The notes: generated from the letters alone by a model not told the origin. A stretch of 64,000 bases of DNA from Arthrobacter sp. Soc17.1.1.1 (GCF_036867195.1 NZ_JBAJII010000001.1:868001-932000), one strand, 5' to 3'. Shown: positions 17,562 through 26,641, numbered from the stretch's first letter. Numbers and translations: made by a program.

Positions 17562-18089
17562 GTGGGACGGGTCATCTCGGTCTCGGACAGTGCGGTGATC
17601 GCACGGTCGCCCCGGACGCTCTACGCCATGGTCAGCGACGTCACGAGGATGGGCGAGTGGAGCCCCGAGAACAGGGGCGCGGTACTGGCCGGCGCGGCGG
17701 CGGACGGCGGGGCGGACGTCACCGTCGGCACGGTGTTCGACGGCGCCAACACGCGCGGCCGTGTCAGCTGGACCACGCGCTGCACCGTGACGGTGGCCGA
17801 GCCCGGCCGCGAGTTCGCGTTCCGCGTGCACGCGATCGGCGGCACGAGGCGCCGGGTCCCCGCCCGCATCGCGTCGTGGCAGTACACCTTCGAGGAGCAC
17901 GACGGCGGCACGCTCGTCACCGAGACGTGGACGGACGACCGGCCCTGGCACGATGCCGCCGCGCAGGCGTTCGACTACGTGGCGACCGGCGGGACGACCT
18001 TCGCCGCGTTCCAGCGCGGGAACATCCGGCGCACGCTGCGGAACCTGAAGGCTGCGGCCGAGTCCGGCACGCCCCGGCAGGGCCGCTAG
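17562..18089 (+). CDS. SRPBCC (START-like) family protein
   Basis: A 175-residue helix-grip protein. The family hallmark is at the N-terminus (VIARSPRTLYAMVSDVTRMG, SPENRG), followed by beta strands (WTTRCTVTVAEPGREFAFRV, WQYTFEEHDGGTLVTETWTD) and the long C-terminal helix. Such proteins bind lipids or hydrophobic ligands; no catalytic role can be assigned. GTG 17562 has a GAGGGGG ribosome site. Its TAG overlaps the stop of the glutaminase gene on the other strand (CTAG, 18086-18089). Confidence 0.88.
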   Translation: MGRVISVSDSAVIARSPRTLYAMVSDVTRMGEWSPENRGAVLAGAAADGGADVTVGTVFDGANTRGRVSWTTRCTVTVAEPGREFAFRVHAIGGTRRRVPARIASWQYTFEEHDGGTLVTETWTDDRPWHDAAAQAFDYVATGGTTFAAFQRGNIRRTLRNLKAAAESGTPRQGR

Positions 18090-19900
18090 TCGCGGATCCG
18101 CACCGCGGTCTCCCGCAGGTACAGGTCCACCCGCGAGTAGGCGTCCCGGGTGAGCGCCTTCCAGAGTTCGACGGCGAGCCGCGGCTCCTCCCTCTCCACG
18201 GTCCGGATGGCCTGGGCGGTGAGCACCTTGACGTGGACGTCCTCCAGGGCCTTCACGGTCGTCTCCTGGCGGTCGTCGCTGCCGAGGGCCAGCTCGCCGA
18301 ACGTCATCCCGGCGCTCAGGGTGGTCAGCTTGAGGCGCTCGCCGGTGGGCCCGGGGACCGAGGTGACGATCCTGCCGGAGAGGATGAAGAACACGCCCCC
18401 GAACGTCTGCCCGACGCGCCGCACCACATGGCCCTTCTCGTAGGTGCGGTCCTCCATGTGCCGGGTGAGGGCCTCGACGTCCTCGTCGGAGAGCGGGCCG
18501 AGCGCCGGGCACTGCGCCACCTCCACCGTCGAGGGGAGCAGGAGGTCGCCGCCGTACCGCAGGATCAGTTCGTTCTCGCACCACTCGACGGCGGCGGTCC
18601 GGGTGTCGAAGGTGGGGACGGGCCGGTCCACGTCCCTGAACGTCTCGGCGAGGGTCCCCTCGCCGTCGATCAGCACCAGGTCGCAGTCGACCTTCGCGAG
18701 GTTCTCGCGCACCTCGCCGAGCAGGCGGAGGGAGACGTTCGCCACCTCGTCGACGCGGCGCAGGTCGAGGATCACGAAGTCGACGTCGTCGTCGAGCCCG
18801 CTCAGCTCGCGCACCATGGACTCGGTGCCGGCGAACAGGAGGTCGCCGTTGAGCTCGATCACCATGGCCTGGTGCCCGTGCCCGCGCAGCACGTCCATGG
18901 CCTCGTCGGTGCGGCGGATCCCCGACGGTGCGGCCAGGATGTCGTAGGTGGCGCGGATGGCCGACCGGCCGGCCCTCGCCGCGCGCACGAAGTGCAGCTC
19001 CATGTCGCGGGAGAGGCGCTGGCTCGTCGCCATGCCGCGCACACTGCTGCCGTGCTCGTCGAGCGGCGGCGAGTACACGGCGAGCCCCACCTGGCCGGGC
19101 AGGACGGCGATCGTCCCGCCACCCACGCCGCTCTTGGCGGGCATGCCCACGGTGCTGATCCACGTGCCGGCGTCGTCGTACATGCCGCACGTGGTCATCA
19201 CGGACAGGACCCGCTCCACGGCGAGGAGGTCCATGGCCTCCACGCCGGTCAGGGGGTTGCGGCCCGAGTTGGCCAGCGTGGCCGCCATGACGGACAGGTC
19301 GATGCAGTTGACCATCACCGAGCACTGCCGGAAGTAGTCCTCGATGACGGGTGTCGGATCGTCCTCGATGATGTCGAACGACCGCAGGAGATAGGCCAGG
19401 GCCCGGTTGCGGTGGCCATGCTCCAGTTCGGACCGGAAGATCTCCTCGTCGACGCCGAGCTGGCGTCCGGCGAAGTGCGAGTAGGTGCTGAGGATGCGCT
19501 TGAAGCGCCGGTTGCCGCCGCGGGACTGCACGAGGGACGTGGCCGTCAGGGCGCCGGCGTTGATCATGGCATTCGCGGGGCGGCCCGTGCCCGGCGCGAG
19601 CGAGATCTCGTTGAAGGAGTTGCCCGAGGGCTCCACGTCCACCTTCGCGTCCACGGCATCCATCCCGAGGTCGGAGAGCGCCAACCCGTACGTGAAGGGC
19701 TTCGAGATGGACTGGATGGTGAATTCCTCGCGCGTGTCACCGACCTCGTACATGTAGCCGTCCACGGTGGTCAGGCAGATGCCGAAGTTGTCCGGGTCCA
19801 CGTTCGCCATGGCGGGGATGGTGCTGTACGGCTTGCCGTCCTTCAGATCCGAGATCTCCCGGTGGATGGTCCGGAGGTAGCTCTCGATCGGTGATTCCAT
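18086..19900 (-). CDS. glsA: Glutaminase fused to STAS and cyclic-nucleotide-binding domains
   Basis: A 604-residue three-part protein. Residues 1-310 are a serine-type glutaminase (glutamine to glutamate plus ammonia) with the SxxK pair Ser64/Lys67 in IQSISKPF, INAGAL, the Tyr-containing FRQCSVMVNC and GVGGGTIAVLPGQVGLAVYS. Residues about 335-440 are a STAS domain (MVIELNGDLLFAGTESMVRE, FVILDLRRVDEVANVS). Residues about 470-590 are a cNMP-binding fold (GGVFFILSGRIVTS, GMTFGELALG). The last two suggest control by a nucleotide or by partners. ATG 19900 is preferred; an upstream GTG at 19909 adds three residues. Confidence 0.92.
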   Translation of the reverse strand: MESPIESYLRTIHREISDLKDGKPYSTIPAMANVDPDNFGICLTTVDGYMYEVGDTREEFTIQSISKPFTYGLALSDLGMDAVDAKVDVEPSGNSFNEISLAPGTGRPANAMINAGALTATSLVQSRGGNRRFKRILSTYSHFAGRQLGVDEEIFRSELEHGHRNRALAYLLRSFDIIEDDPTPVIEDYFRQCSVMVNCIDLSVMAATLANSGRNPLTGVEAMDLLAVERVLSVMTTCGMYDDAGTWISTVGMPAKSGVGGGTIAVLPGQVGLAVYSPPLDEHGSSVRGMATSQRLSRDMELHFVRAARAGRSAIRATYDILAAPSGIRRTDEAMDVLRGHGHQAMVIELNGDLLFAGTESMVRELSGLDDDVDFVILDLRRVDEVANVSLRLLGEVRENLAKVDCDLVLIDGEGTLAETFRDVDRPVPTFDTRTAAVEWCENELILRYGGDLLLPSTVEVAQCPALGPLSDEDVEALTRHMEDRTYEKGHVVRRVGQTFGGVFFILSGRIVTSVPGPTGERLKLTTLSAGMTFGELALGSDDRQETTVKALEDVHVKVLTAQAIRTVEREEPRLAVELWKALTRDAYSRVDLYLRETAVRIRD

Positions 19901-19907
19901 GCTCTCC

Positions 19908-19913
19908 ACACTA
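19908..19913 (-). promoter_or_regulatory. -10 TAGTGT, probable leaderless start of glsA
   Basis: TAGTGT on the minus strand ends 7 bases before ATG 19900. The purines GGAGAG in the gap lie too close to the ATG for a normal ribosome site. Confidence 0.4.
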
Positions 19914-19957
19914 CGGTGAGCGGCGTCCCCGTCGGAGCGGCGGTGGTCAGCCGGCGC

Positions 19958-20413
19958 TCAGCTGGTGCGCACGGTGGTCATGGTGTGGCGGATGGAGAGC
20001 ACGAAGAGCTGGGCGATGGCGGTCGTGATGCCGAGCAGCAGCAGCACGGGCGCGGCGAAGATCGTCCTGTCGTACCAGGGGGAGACGTAGCTCTGGCCCA
20101 TGGGGAGCGCCTCCATGTACTGCTGCGCGTAGATCGACGGCGCGGCGAGGAAGAACACCGCGAGCGCGACCAGGACGCCGGCGGTGATCCAGGCCCACCG
20201 GTCGTACGGGTTCCGTGGCGGTGCCCCGACCTGCTGCGCGGGGGCCGCCACCTCGCGGATGGCGGAGGTCTCGACGGCCGGGGCCGGTTCGTCGGGCAGC
20301 GCGGGGGCGAGCGGCGCCGGTGACGCCATGCGCGAGGCCGACTCCGTGGCTCCGCCGCGCTGGTAGATACCCTCGTAGCGCGGGTCGTACGTGGACTGCA
20401 CGCGGTCGCTCAT
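19958..20413 (-). CDS. Small membrane protein, two to three helices
   Basis: A 151-residue protein I cannot name. Residues 1-70 are a Pro/Ala-rich cytoplasmic tail with Tyr-rich start (STYDPRYEGIYQRGG); residues about 72-92 (AWITAGVLVALAVFFLAAPS) and 115-140 (FAAPVLLLLGITTAIAQLFV) are membrane helices. Ribosome site GGGGGAGGGA is 7 bases before ATG 20413. It lies between the APC permease and glutaminase genes on the same strand, so it may be part of that group. Confidence 0.8.
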   Translation of the reverse strand: MSDRVQSTYDPRYEGIYQRGGATESASRMASPAPLAPALPDEPAPAVETSAIREVAAPAQQVGAPPRNPYDRWAWITAGVLVALAVFFLAAPSIYAQQYMEALPMGQSYVSPWYDRTIFAAPVLLLLGITTAIAQLFVLSIRHTMTTVRTS

Positions 20414-20505
20414 CGATCGTCCCTCCCCCTGGTGTGATGGATGACCCAGTAAAGCACGGTGGCCCGGACGAGGGAACGGCGCTGCGGTCCCCGGCGCCGG
20501 CGTGG

Positions 20506-21957
20506 TCAGCGCCGGGTGGCGAGGCTGTGGAGCAGCCGCTCCTCGGCGTCGTGCCCGGGGGCGATGCCGCGGGGGATCCGCAGCAGGAAGATCACGCCGA
20601 GCACCCACCACAGGCCGAAGAGGATCCACGGCGGCGGCGTGAGCGCGGCGGGCATGCCGGGCAGGTAGAGGCTGAGCAGGCCGACGCAGAGCACGACGGC
20701 GATCCAGCCGATCACGGTGCCACCGTTCCCGGCCCCGCCGATGCGCAGTGGCCGCTCCATGGCGGGCTCGCGACGGCGCAGGATCACGAAGACGAGCGCC
20801 ACGAGGATGTAGGCGAGGACGATGCTGGGAGCACCGGAGTCGACGAGCCAGCCGAGCATCTGCGTCCCGAAGAACGGGGCGGCGAAGGACAGCGCGCCGA
20901 TGAACACCAGCGCGTTCACCGGGGTGCGGTAGCGGGGGTGCAGGACCCCGAACCAGCGGGGGAGCATGCCCGATCGCGACATCGAGTACATCAGCCGGGA
21001 CGCGCCGAGCAGCAGCGAGTTCCAGGAGGTGAGGATGCCGGCGATCCCGCCGGCGATGAGGACATTGGCCATGATGCCGGTCCCGAACATCACACCCATG
21101 GCGTCGGCCGTGGCGATGTCTGCCTCGGCGAGGTCCGCCGCCGGCATCGCGGAGGAGGTCGTCACGATGGTCATGACGTACCAGATGGTCGCGAGGACGA
21201 CGGCGACGACGACGAGGCGGCCGATCTGCCGCGCGGGGATGTTCACCTCCTCCGCGGACTGCGGGATGACGTCGAAGCCCACGAACAGGAACGGCACGAC
21301 GACGAGGACGGCGAAGAAGCCTGCCGAGCCGCCCGTGAAGAACGGCTCCATGTTCGTGGTCGATCCGCCGGTGAAGCTGCCGAGGACCAGGATCAGTCCG
21401 ATGACGAGCAGGAACACGACCACGAACGTCTGCGCGGCACCGGCGATCTTCACGCCGCGGATGTTGACGAACGTGATCACGACCGCCGCGACGGCGCCGA
21501 CGAGTGCCCACGTCAGGTGCACCTCGTCGCCTGCCACGGTCCAGAGCGGGATCCGGCTGAGACCGGGGAGGATGTACTCGGCCGTGCGGGGCAGGGCGAC
21601 CGCCTCGAAGGCGACGATCGTGACGTAGCCCCCGGTGATGGCCCAGGACCCGACGAAGGACCATCGGGGACCCATGCCCCGCAGCAGGAAGTTGTGCTCG
21701 CCGCCGGCCTTCGGCATCGCGGCCGTCAGTTCGGCATAGGTGAGTCCGACCACGCCCATGATGACGCCTCCTGTCACCATCGCGAGCACCGCTCCGCCGG
21801 TTCCCGCCGAGGCGATCCACCCGCCGGTGAGCACCACCCAGCCGAAACCGATCATCGCGCCGAACCCCAGGGCGAGGGCGTCCCAGTTCCCGAGGACCTT
21901 CAGGAGCGAGGTGTCCTCCCCGTGCGTCGCGCCCTCAGGGCTATCCGGTGTCGGCAT
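20506..21957 (-). CDS. APC family amino acid permease (YbaT-like)
   Basis: A 483-residue amino acid-polyamine-organocation transporter with about twelve helices. The first helix holds GFGAMIGFGWVVLTGGWI, the broken-helix substrate site of the family; also TYAELTAAMPKAGGEHNF and GFDVIPQSAEEVNIPARQIG. Lying upstream of a glutaminase on the same strand, as in the E. coli ybaS-ybaT pair, it may exchange or import glutamine/glutamate-type amino acids; that is inference. ATG 21957 has GGAG 6 bases upstream. Confidence 0.9.
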   Translation of the reverse strand: MPTPDSPEGATHGEDTSLLKVLGNWDALALGFGAMIGFGWVVLTGGWIASAGTGGAVLAMVTGGVIMGVVGLTYAELTAAMPKAGGEHNFLLRGMGPRWSFVGSWAITGGYVTIVAFEAVALPRTAEYILPGLSRIPLWTVAGDEVHLTWALVGAVAAVVITFVNIRGVKIAGAAQTFVVVFLLVIGLILVLGSFTGGSTTNMEPFFTGGSAGFFAVLVVVPFLFVGFDVIPQSAEEVNIPARQIGRLVVVAVVLATIWYVMTIVTTSSAMPAADLAEADIATADAMGVMFGTGIMANVLIAGGIAGILTSWNSLLLGASRLMYSMSRSGMLPRWFGVLHPRYRTPVNALVFIGALSFAAPFFGTQMLGWLVDSGAPSIVLAYILVALVFVILRRREPAMERPLRIGGAGNGGTVIGWIAVVLCVGLLSLYLPGMPAALTPPPWILFGLWWVLGVIFLLRIPRGIAPGHDAEERLLHSLATRR

Positions 21958-22102
21958 GATTGCTCCGTCCTCTGCAGGTCCACTCGCGGGTGATTCACTG
22001 TAGGCGGTCGAACGGGCCCGTGGGGAGTGTCGGGGCGACGGCGGATGATGGAATGATCTTCTGGCCGCGGACCCGCGGCCCGGACCACGATCGGAGTCGC
22101 GA

Positions 22103-22774
22103 ATGCCAGCGCGTCCTGCCCGCCGCACGACGAACCCACCGCGCCTGTCCCTCCGGCCCCCGCAGGGCGTGACGCGCGTGGACGAGCCGCAGCTGCTCGA
22201 CGGCGACCACCGCGAGGGCGAGCACTACGAGCGGCTGGTCCTCGACGGCGAGGAGCTCGCCGGGATCACCCTGCAGGAGTGCGTGCTCGACGGGGTCTCG
22301 CTCAACGACACCGAGCTGCGGGGAGCCCGGATCATCGAGTGCGCGTTCGAGGACCTCTTCGCCCCGGTCCTCCGCGCCCCGCGGAGCAGCTGGCGGGAGA
22401 CGTCGCTGCGCAGCACGCGCTGGGGGTCCGCGGAGCTCTACGACAGCAGGCTCGACGCCGTCCACCTCGACGGCGGGAAGCTCGACTACGTGAACCTCCG
22501 CAGCGCGCGGCTGACGGACGTGCTCGTGAGCGGATGCATCATCGGGGAGCTGGATCTCACCGGCGTCACGGCGACGCGGCTCGCCCTGGCGGACTGCACC
22601 ATCGGCACGCTCACGCTCGATGGCGCGCAGCTCCGGGACGCCGACCTGCGCACCAGCAGCTTCCGCAGCATCAAGGGGCTCGACGGGCTGCGCGGCGCCA
22701 CGATCGACGAGTACCAGCTGCAGCTGCTGGCGCCCTTCCTCGCCGAGAGCATGGGCCTGCGGGTCGAGGACTGA
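22103..22774 (+). CDS. Pentapeptide-repeat protein
   Basis: A 223-residue protein made of A(D/N)LxX-type five-residue repeats (residues about 55-200: VLDGVSLNDTELRGARIIEC, LDYVNLRSARLTDVLVSG, LDGAQLRDADLRTSSF), predicted to form a square right-handed beta helix. QNR-like members protect DNA gyrase, but most have no known role, and none should be assumed here. ATG 22103 follows CGGAGT by 8 bases. Converges with the CPBP gene, 12 bases apart. Confidence 0.85.
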   Translation: MPARPARRTTNPPRLSLRPPQGVTRVDEPQLLDGDHREGEHYERLVLDGEELAGITLQECVLDGVSLNDTELRGARIIECAFEDLFAPVLRAPRSSWRETSLRSTRWGSAELYDSRLDAVHLDGGKLDYVNLRSARLTDVLVSGCIIGELDLTGVTATRLALADCTIGTLTLDGAQLRDADLRTSSFRSIKGLDGLRGATIDEYQLQLLAPFLAESMGLRVED

Positions 22775-22786
22775 CCCGAGCCGCAG

Positions 22787-24100
22787 CTACTCGGGGTGGC
22801 CCGGGCCGGCAGGGTGCGCGACGCCCGGCGGATAGCCGGGCCCGCCCGGGTGCGCGGGGCCGGAGGGATGGCGGTCGTCGTCGTAGTTCCGGCCAGGGGC
22901 CGCGGCCGGCGGCGATGCCGGACCAGGCGCCGGGGCAGGCTTCTGGACGGGGGGTGTGACGGGGGGCCTGATGGGGGTCGGGGCAGGAGCCGGTCCGGCC
23001 GCGGCACGGTGTGCAGGCGCGCGGAGCGGCGCGAGCGGCTGCCCTGCCTGGGACTGTGCCTGCTGGGACATCTGCTCCGGTGTGCGCGTGCGCGTGCGCG
23101 TCCACGGCGGCACGTCCGGGTCGGCCGGCAGGAGCGTGGCGTGGGCGCCCCATCCCCCGGGGTGCGGAGCGGCAGGCTGCAGCACGGGCTGCGGCGCGAC
23201 GGTGCGCGTGCGCCCGATGCCGCGGCGGTCCGCGAGGCGCACGATGACGACGGCCGTGACCGCCATGGTCAGGGCGGACACGACCAGCCCGCCCACCGAG
23301 CCCTCGGTGGAGTTCACGTCCACGAGGCCGAAGGCACCGAGCGCGAAGATCGTCATGTTGTTGATGGCGTGGACCGCGATCGCGGCCTCCAGCCCGCCCG
23401 TGCGCCAGCTGATCCAGCCGGCGAAGATGGCGAAGATCGCCACGTCCGTCTGGCCGAGCGGGTCGTAGCCGTGACCGAGGACGAACAGGGGCACGGGGAG
23501 CAGGATCGCGTAGGCCGGGTGCCGCAGCCAGCTGCCGATGGCCTGCATCAGGAAGCCCCGGAAGACGTACTCCTCCGCGGCGGCCTGGAACGGGACGGCG
23601 AGGAGGGACAGCGCCAGCATGACGAGGAGGATCGTGGTGTCCTGCTGGACGGGTGCAGCGGCGGCCTCCTCGGGGAAGAAGAACCCGATCACGGTCGAGA
23701 CCGCGAGGCTGGCGAGGAACACGGCCAGCGCCGCACCGGTGCAGACCGCGAGCCATCGCCAGCGGATCCGGCCGGCCACGGAGGACAGCAGGCCGATGGG
23801 TTTCGGCCCCGTGATCAGTGCCGCGAGGGCGAGCGCCGGGATCATCAGGATGAGCGACACCAGGGTGAAGGCGAACATCACCGGGTTGGTGAGGTCCAGC
23901 ACGGTCAGGGCCTCGAGGTAAGGATCCACGCCCGTGGGCGAGAGGAACGCCAGCCCGAGGCCCGCGACCACGACCACCAGGAGGAAGACGATGTAGAACA
24001 CGAAGCCGAGCAGTGCCGTGAGGAGCGGTTTCCACCAGCGGTGACGCGGCCACGAGAGGGCCAGGCGGTGGAACTCGTACTGTCCGTCGACCTGTTGCAT
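22787..24100 (-). CDS. CPBP family intramembrane glutamic endopeptidase
   Basis: A 437-residue membrane protein. About eight helices fill residues 25-300. The CPBP (Abi/CAAX-like) catalytic motifs are AAEEYVFRGF (EExxxR) in one helix, FVLGHGYD with the first His, and AVHAINN with the second. The C-terminal 140 residues are a Pro-rich cytoplasmic tail with a TRTRTRT run and repeated HPGGPG units. Family members cleave or modify prenylated or leaderless peptides; the substrate here is unknown. It starts 4 bases after the stop of the DUF1275 gene. Confidence 0.9.
   Translation of the reverse strand: MQQVDGQYEFHRLALSWPRHRWWKPLLTALLGFVFYIVFLLVVVVAGLGLAFLSPTGVDPYLEALTVLDLTNPVMFAFTLVSLILMIPALALAALITGPKPIGLLSSVAGRIRWRWLAVCTGAALAVFLASLAVSTVIGFFFPEEAAAAPVQQDTTILLVMLALSLLAVPFQAAAEEYVFRGFLMQAIGSWLRHPAYAILLPVPLFVLGHGYDPLGQTDVAIFAIFAGWISWRTGGLEAAIAVHAINNMTIFALGAFGLVDVNSTEGSVGGLVVSALTMAVTAVVIVRLADRRGIGRTRTVAPQPVLQPAAPHPGGWGAHATLLPADPDVPPWTRTRTRTPEQMSQQAQSQAGQPLAPLRAPAHRAAAGPAPAPTPIRPPVTPPVQKPAPAPGPASPPAAAPGRNYDDDRHPSGPAHPGGPGYPPGVAHPAGPGHPE
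23080..23101. repeat. 22-base alternating purine-pyrimidine GTGCGC tract
   Basis: A perfect purine/pyrimidine alternation built from GTGCGC units inside the CPBP gene; it encodes the TRTRTRT run of the tail. Such tracts can adopt Z-DNA and can change length by slippage in 6-base steps without breaking the frame. Confidence 0.6.
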
Positions 24101-24104
24101 GGTT

Positions 24105-24830
24105 CTACCGTAGTGCGGATTCCTTGGCGCTCTCTGCGATGTTCTCCCTGCGGTCCCGCCGGTGGCGCAGGTGGCCGAGGAGTGTGACGACGGCGGAGAG
24201 CAGCGCGGACACGGCCACCCCGAGCCAGAGGCCCACGGAGAGCGTCAGCGCGCCCACCACGGCACCGGCCATGATGAGCACGATCGCGGAGGCGCGACGC
24301 GCCCAGAACGGGCTCTTCCCGCCGGCGAGCCGGGAGTCCGAGGCGAGGCCGGTGATCGTGGAGGTCACCACGACGGTGGTGATCTCCGCGACCTTGAGGC
24401 GCTTGGCGGTGGCGGCCTGGACACCCATCACGGTCGCGAGCACCGATGTCGTGATGCTGCCGAGCACCTCATCGGCGTGGACGTCCACCAGCGCCACGTA
24501 CACCGCGAGCGCCGTCAGGCCGACCGTCACGGCCAGCAGGGTGCCCGAGGTGCGGCCGGACCATCCCTCCGGCGCCTTCCTCAGCACGCGGCCGGCAAGG
24601 GCCGCGCCGACCATGAAGAAGACGAGGGCGAGCGCCGGCCGCAGGATCGGGAGCTCGGCACCGCCGGCGAAGGCCATGCCCAGGAGCACGACGTTGCCGG
24701 TCATGTTGCCCGTGAAGACGCGATCGAGCCCCAGGTAGCCGACGGCGTCGATCACTCCCGTGGAGAACGTGAGCGCGAGCATGAGCCACAGATGCAGGCG
24801 GTCCGTGGCCGGCCGGTTCTTCTTCACCAT
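24105..24830 (-). CDS. DUF1275 (YoaK-like) membrane protein
   Basis: A 241-residue membrane protein of the DUF1275 family with six to seven helices. Family hallmarks are FSTGVIDAVGYLGL, VFTGNMTGNVVLLG and MGVQAATAKRLKVAEITT followed by VVTSTITGL. Its transport function is unknown. ATG 24830 is preferred to an in-frame TTG at 24848 because AAGGA lies 5 bases before it. Divergent from the peptide importer; promoters of both must lie in 24831-24957. Confidence 0.9.
   Translation of the reverse strand: MVKKNRPATDRLHLWLMLALTFSTGVIDAVGYLGLDRVFTGNMTGNVVLLGMAFAGGAELPILRPALALVFFMVGAALAGRVLRKAPEGWSGRTSGTLLAVTVGLTALAVYVALVDVHADEVLGSITTSVLATVMGVQAATAKRLKVAEITTVVVTSTITGLASDSRLAGGKSPFWARRASAIVLIMAGAVVGALTLSVGLWLGVAVSALLSAVVTLLGHLRHRRDRRENIAESAKESALR
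24107..24112 (-). promoter_or_regulatory. -10-like TACGGT before the CPBP gene
   Basis: TACGGT then 6 bases then ATG 24100; no ribosome site is seen. It overlaps the stop of the DUF1275 gene, so the CPBP gene may be read from its own leaderless transcript as well as from the upstream gene. Confidence 0.4.
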
Positions 24831-24850
24831 GTTTTCCTTCGGTAACAACC

Positions 24851-24879
24851 TTGAAACGAATGTATACGAAGCTTATCGT
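24851..24879 (+). promoter_or_regulatory. Promoter of the peptide importer operon
   Basis: A -35 box TTGAAA (24851-24856) and a -10 box TATCGT (24874-24879) are 17 bases apart, about 80 bases upstream of ATG 24958. The region is distinctly AT-richer than the rest of the window. Confidence 0.5.
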
Positions 24880-24903
24880 CGTACCGGTGATTGTATTCAA
24901 TAC
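24861..24903. promoter_or_regulatory. Two palindromic operator candidates
   Basis: TGTATACGAA at 24861-24870 lies between the -35 and -10 boxes, and GTATTCAATAC (24893-24903, 5-bp arms around one base) lies just after the likely transcription start. Both have the GTAT/ATAC half-site, so one repressor could bind both. The GntR gene that ends this operon is the obvious candidate. Confidence 0.4.
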
Positions 24904-24957
24904 GGATACCCATCGCAGTGCAGAAGAAGTTCCGTCCGCCCCCTCGTGAGGAACCCC

Positions 24958-26640
24958 ATGCAGCACTACCCGCAGCACCCCCGGGGCCCGATGCCCCGCC
25001 GTCCCGGGAGGTCGGTGCGCCTGCTCGCCGCGGCCGCCGTCGCCCTGGCAGCCCTGACCGCGTGCCAGCCCGTGCAGCCGCTCCCGGCGGCGCCCGTGCG
25101 CGACGACGTGACGGGCACGCCCGTCGGGGACACCGCCGTCCGGGAGGGCGGCGACCTCGTCATGGCGCTCTCCGCCGAGCCGGACCGCCTGGACCCGACG
25201 ACGTCGTCGTCCCTCTACACGCGCTACGTCATGCAGACCATGTGCCAGAAGCTCTACGACATCGACGCCGAGGGCGAGCTCGTCCCGCAGCTCGCCACGG
25301 CCCTGCCGGAGATCTCCGAGGACGGCCTGACCGTCACCATCCCCGTGCGCACCGACGCGGTGTTCGCGGACGGCGAGCCGTTCGACGCCGACGCCGTCCG
25401 TGCGACCCTCGAGCGCCACCTCACGCTCGAGGGCTCCACGCGCAAGAGCGAGCTCGGGCCGATCAGCGGGATCCGGGCCGTGGGCGCCGACCGCGTGGAG
25501 ATCAGCTACGAGAAGCCGTTCGCACCGCTCACCGCGGCGCTCGCCGACCGCGCCGGCATGATGCTCTCGCCGAAGGCGATCGCGGAGCAGGGCGCGGACT
25601 TCGGCACCAGCCCGGTGTGCGTGGGGCCGTTCAGGTTCGTGGACCGCGTGCCGCAGACGTCCATCACCGTGGAGCGCGACCCGCTCTTCTACGACGCCGA
25701 GAGCGTGCACCTGGACACCATCACCTACCGGATCATCACCGACGCGAACATCCGCGCCGCGAACCTGCGCTCCGGCGACGTGCAGGTGGCCGACACCATC
25801 TCGCCGCAGGACATCGACGCGCTGCTCAAGGAGGACGGCGTCGGCGTGCTGCAGGTCGGTTCCCTCGGCTACCAGGGGCTCACGGTCAACGTGGGCAACA
25901 CCGAGGGCGTGGGGGAGCCCACCGGCAGCATCGACACCCCGCTCGCCCAGGAGAAGGCGGTCCGCATGGCCCTGTCCATGTCGATCGACCGGGAGGCCCT
26001 CGTCAACACCGTGTTCAACAGCTGGTTCGAGCCCGCCTGCTCGCCCATCTCACCCGACAGCCCGTACAGCTCCGCAGCGAGCGAGGCCTGCCCGCCGTAC
26101 GATCCGGAGGGCGCGAAGAAGCTCCTGGCGGACGCCGGCCTCGAGACCCCGTACCCCGTGCGGATGCAGGTCACGAACACGCCGGACACCCTGCGCTACG
26201 GGCAGGCGCTCCAGGCCGCCGTGGCCGACGGCGGCTTCGAGCTCACCGTGGTGCCCGTGGAGTACTCCACGCTCCTCGACGTGCAGTCCCAGGGCGATTT
26301 CGAGGCCCTGCAGCTCGGCTGGTCCGGGCGGATCGACCCGCACGGCAACATGTTCAACTTCCTCTCGACCGGGGGCGGCAACAACTACTCCGGCTACAGC
26401 AACCCCGCCGTGGACGACCTGCTCACGCGCGCCGCGCAGATCAACGACGTCGGCGAACGCGCCGCCCTCTACGGCCAGGCCGTGGAGCTCGTGCAGCAGG
26501 ACAACCCCCTGATCTACCTGTACCGGCAGCGGAACCTCACCGCCTACAGCACGGACGTCGCCGGCGTGGAGACCTTCGCCGACGGCGTGGTGCACCTGAG
26601 CAGCGCCGCCTTCATCGAGCCGACCGCCGAGGAGAACTGA
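24958..26640 (+). CDS. Peptide-type ABC transporter substrate-binding lipoprotein
   Basis: A 560-residue family 5 solute-binding protein. The signal sequence ends in the lipobox LTAC with Cys36. The mature part has the family's ISEDGLTVTIPVRTDAVFADG, EPFDADAVRATLERHL, LRYGQALQAAVADGG and LGWSGRIDPHGNMFNFLSTG. It would deliver peptides or a related ligand to the two permeases that follow. ATG 24958 has GAGG 7 bases upstream; the longer upstream frame covers the promoter. First gene of a six-gene operon. Confidence 0.93.
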   Translation: MQHYPQHPRGPMPRRPGRSVRLLAAAAVALAALTACQPVQPLPAAPVRDDVTGTPVGDTAVREGGDLVMALSAEPDRLDPTTSSSLYTRYVMQTMCQKLYDIDAEGELVPQLATALPEISEDGLTVTIPVRTDAVFADGEPFDADAVRATLERHLTLEGSTRKSELGPISGIRAVGADRVEISYEKPFAPLTAALADRAGMMLSPKAIAEQGADFGTSPVCVGPFRFVDRVPQTSITVERDPLFYDAESVHLDTITYRIITDANIRAANLRSGDVQVADTISPQDIDALLKEDGVGVLQVGSLGYQGLTVNVGNTEGVGEPTGSIDTPLAQEKAVRMALSMSIDREALVNTVFNSWFEPACSPISPDSPYSSAASEACPPYDPEGAKKLLADAGLETPYPVRMQVTNTPDTLRYGQALQAAVADGGFELTVVPVEYSTLLDVQSQGDFEALQLGWSGRIDPHGNMFNFLSTGGGNNYSGYSNPAVDDLLTRAAQINDVGERAALYGQAVELVQQDNPLIYLYRQRNLTAYSTDVAGVETFADGVVHLSSAAFIEPTAEEN

Positions 26641-26641
26641 C

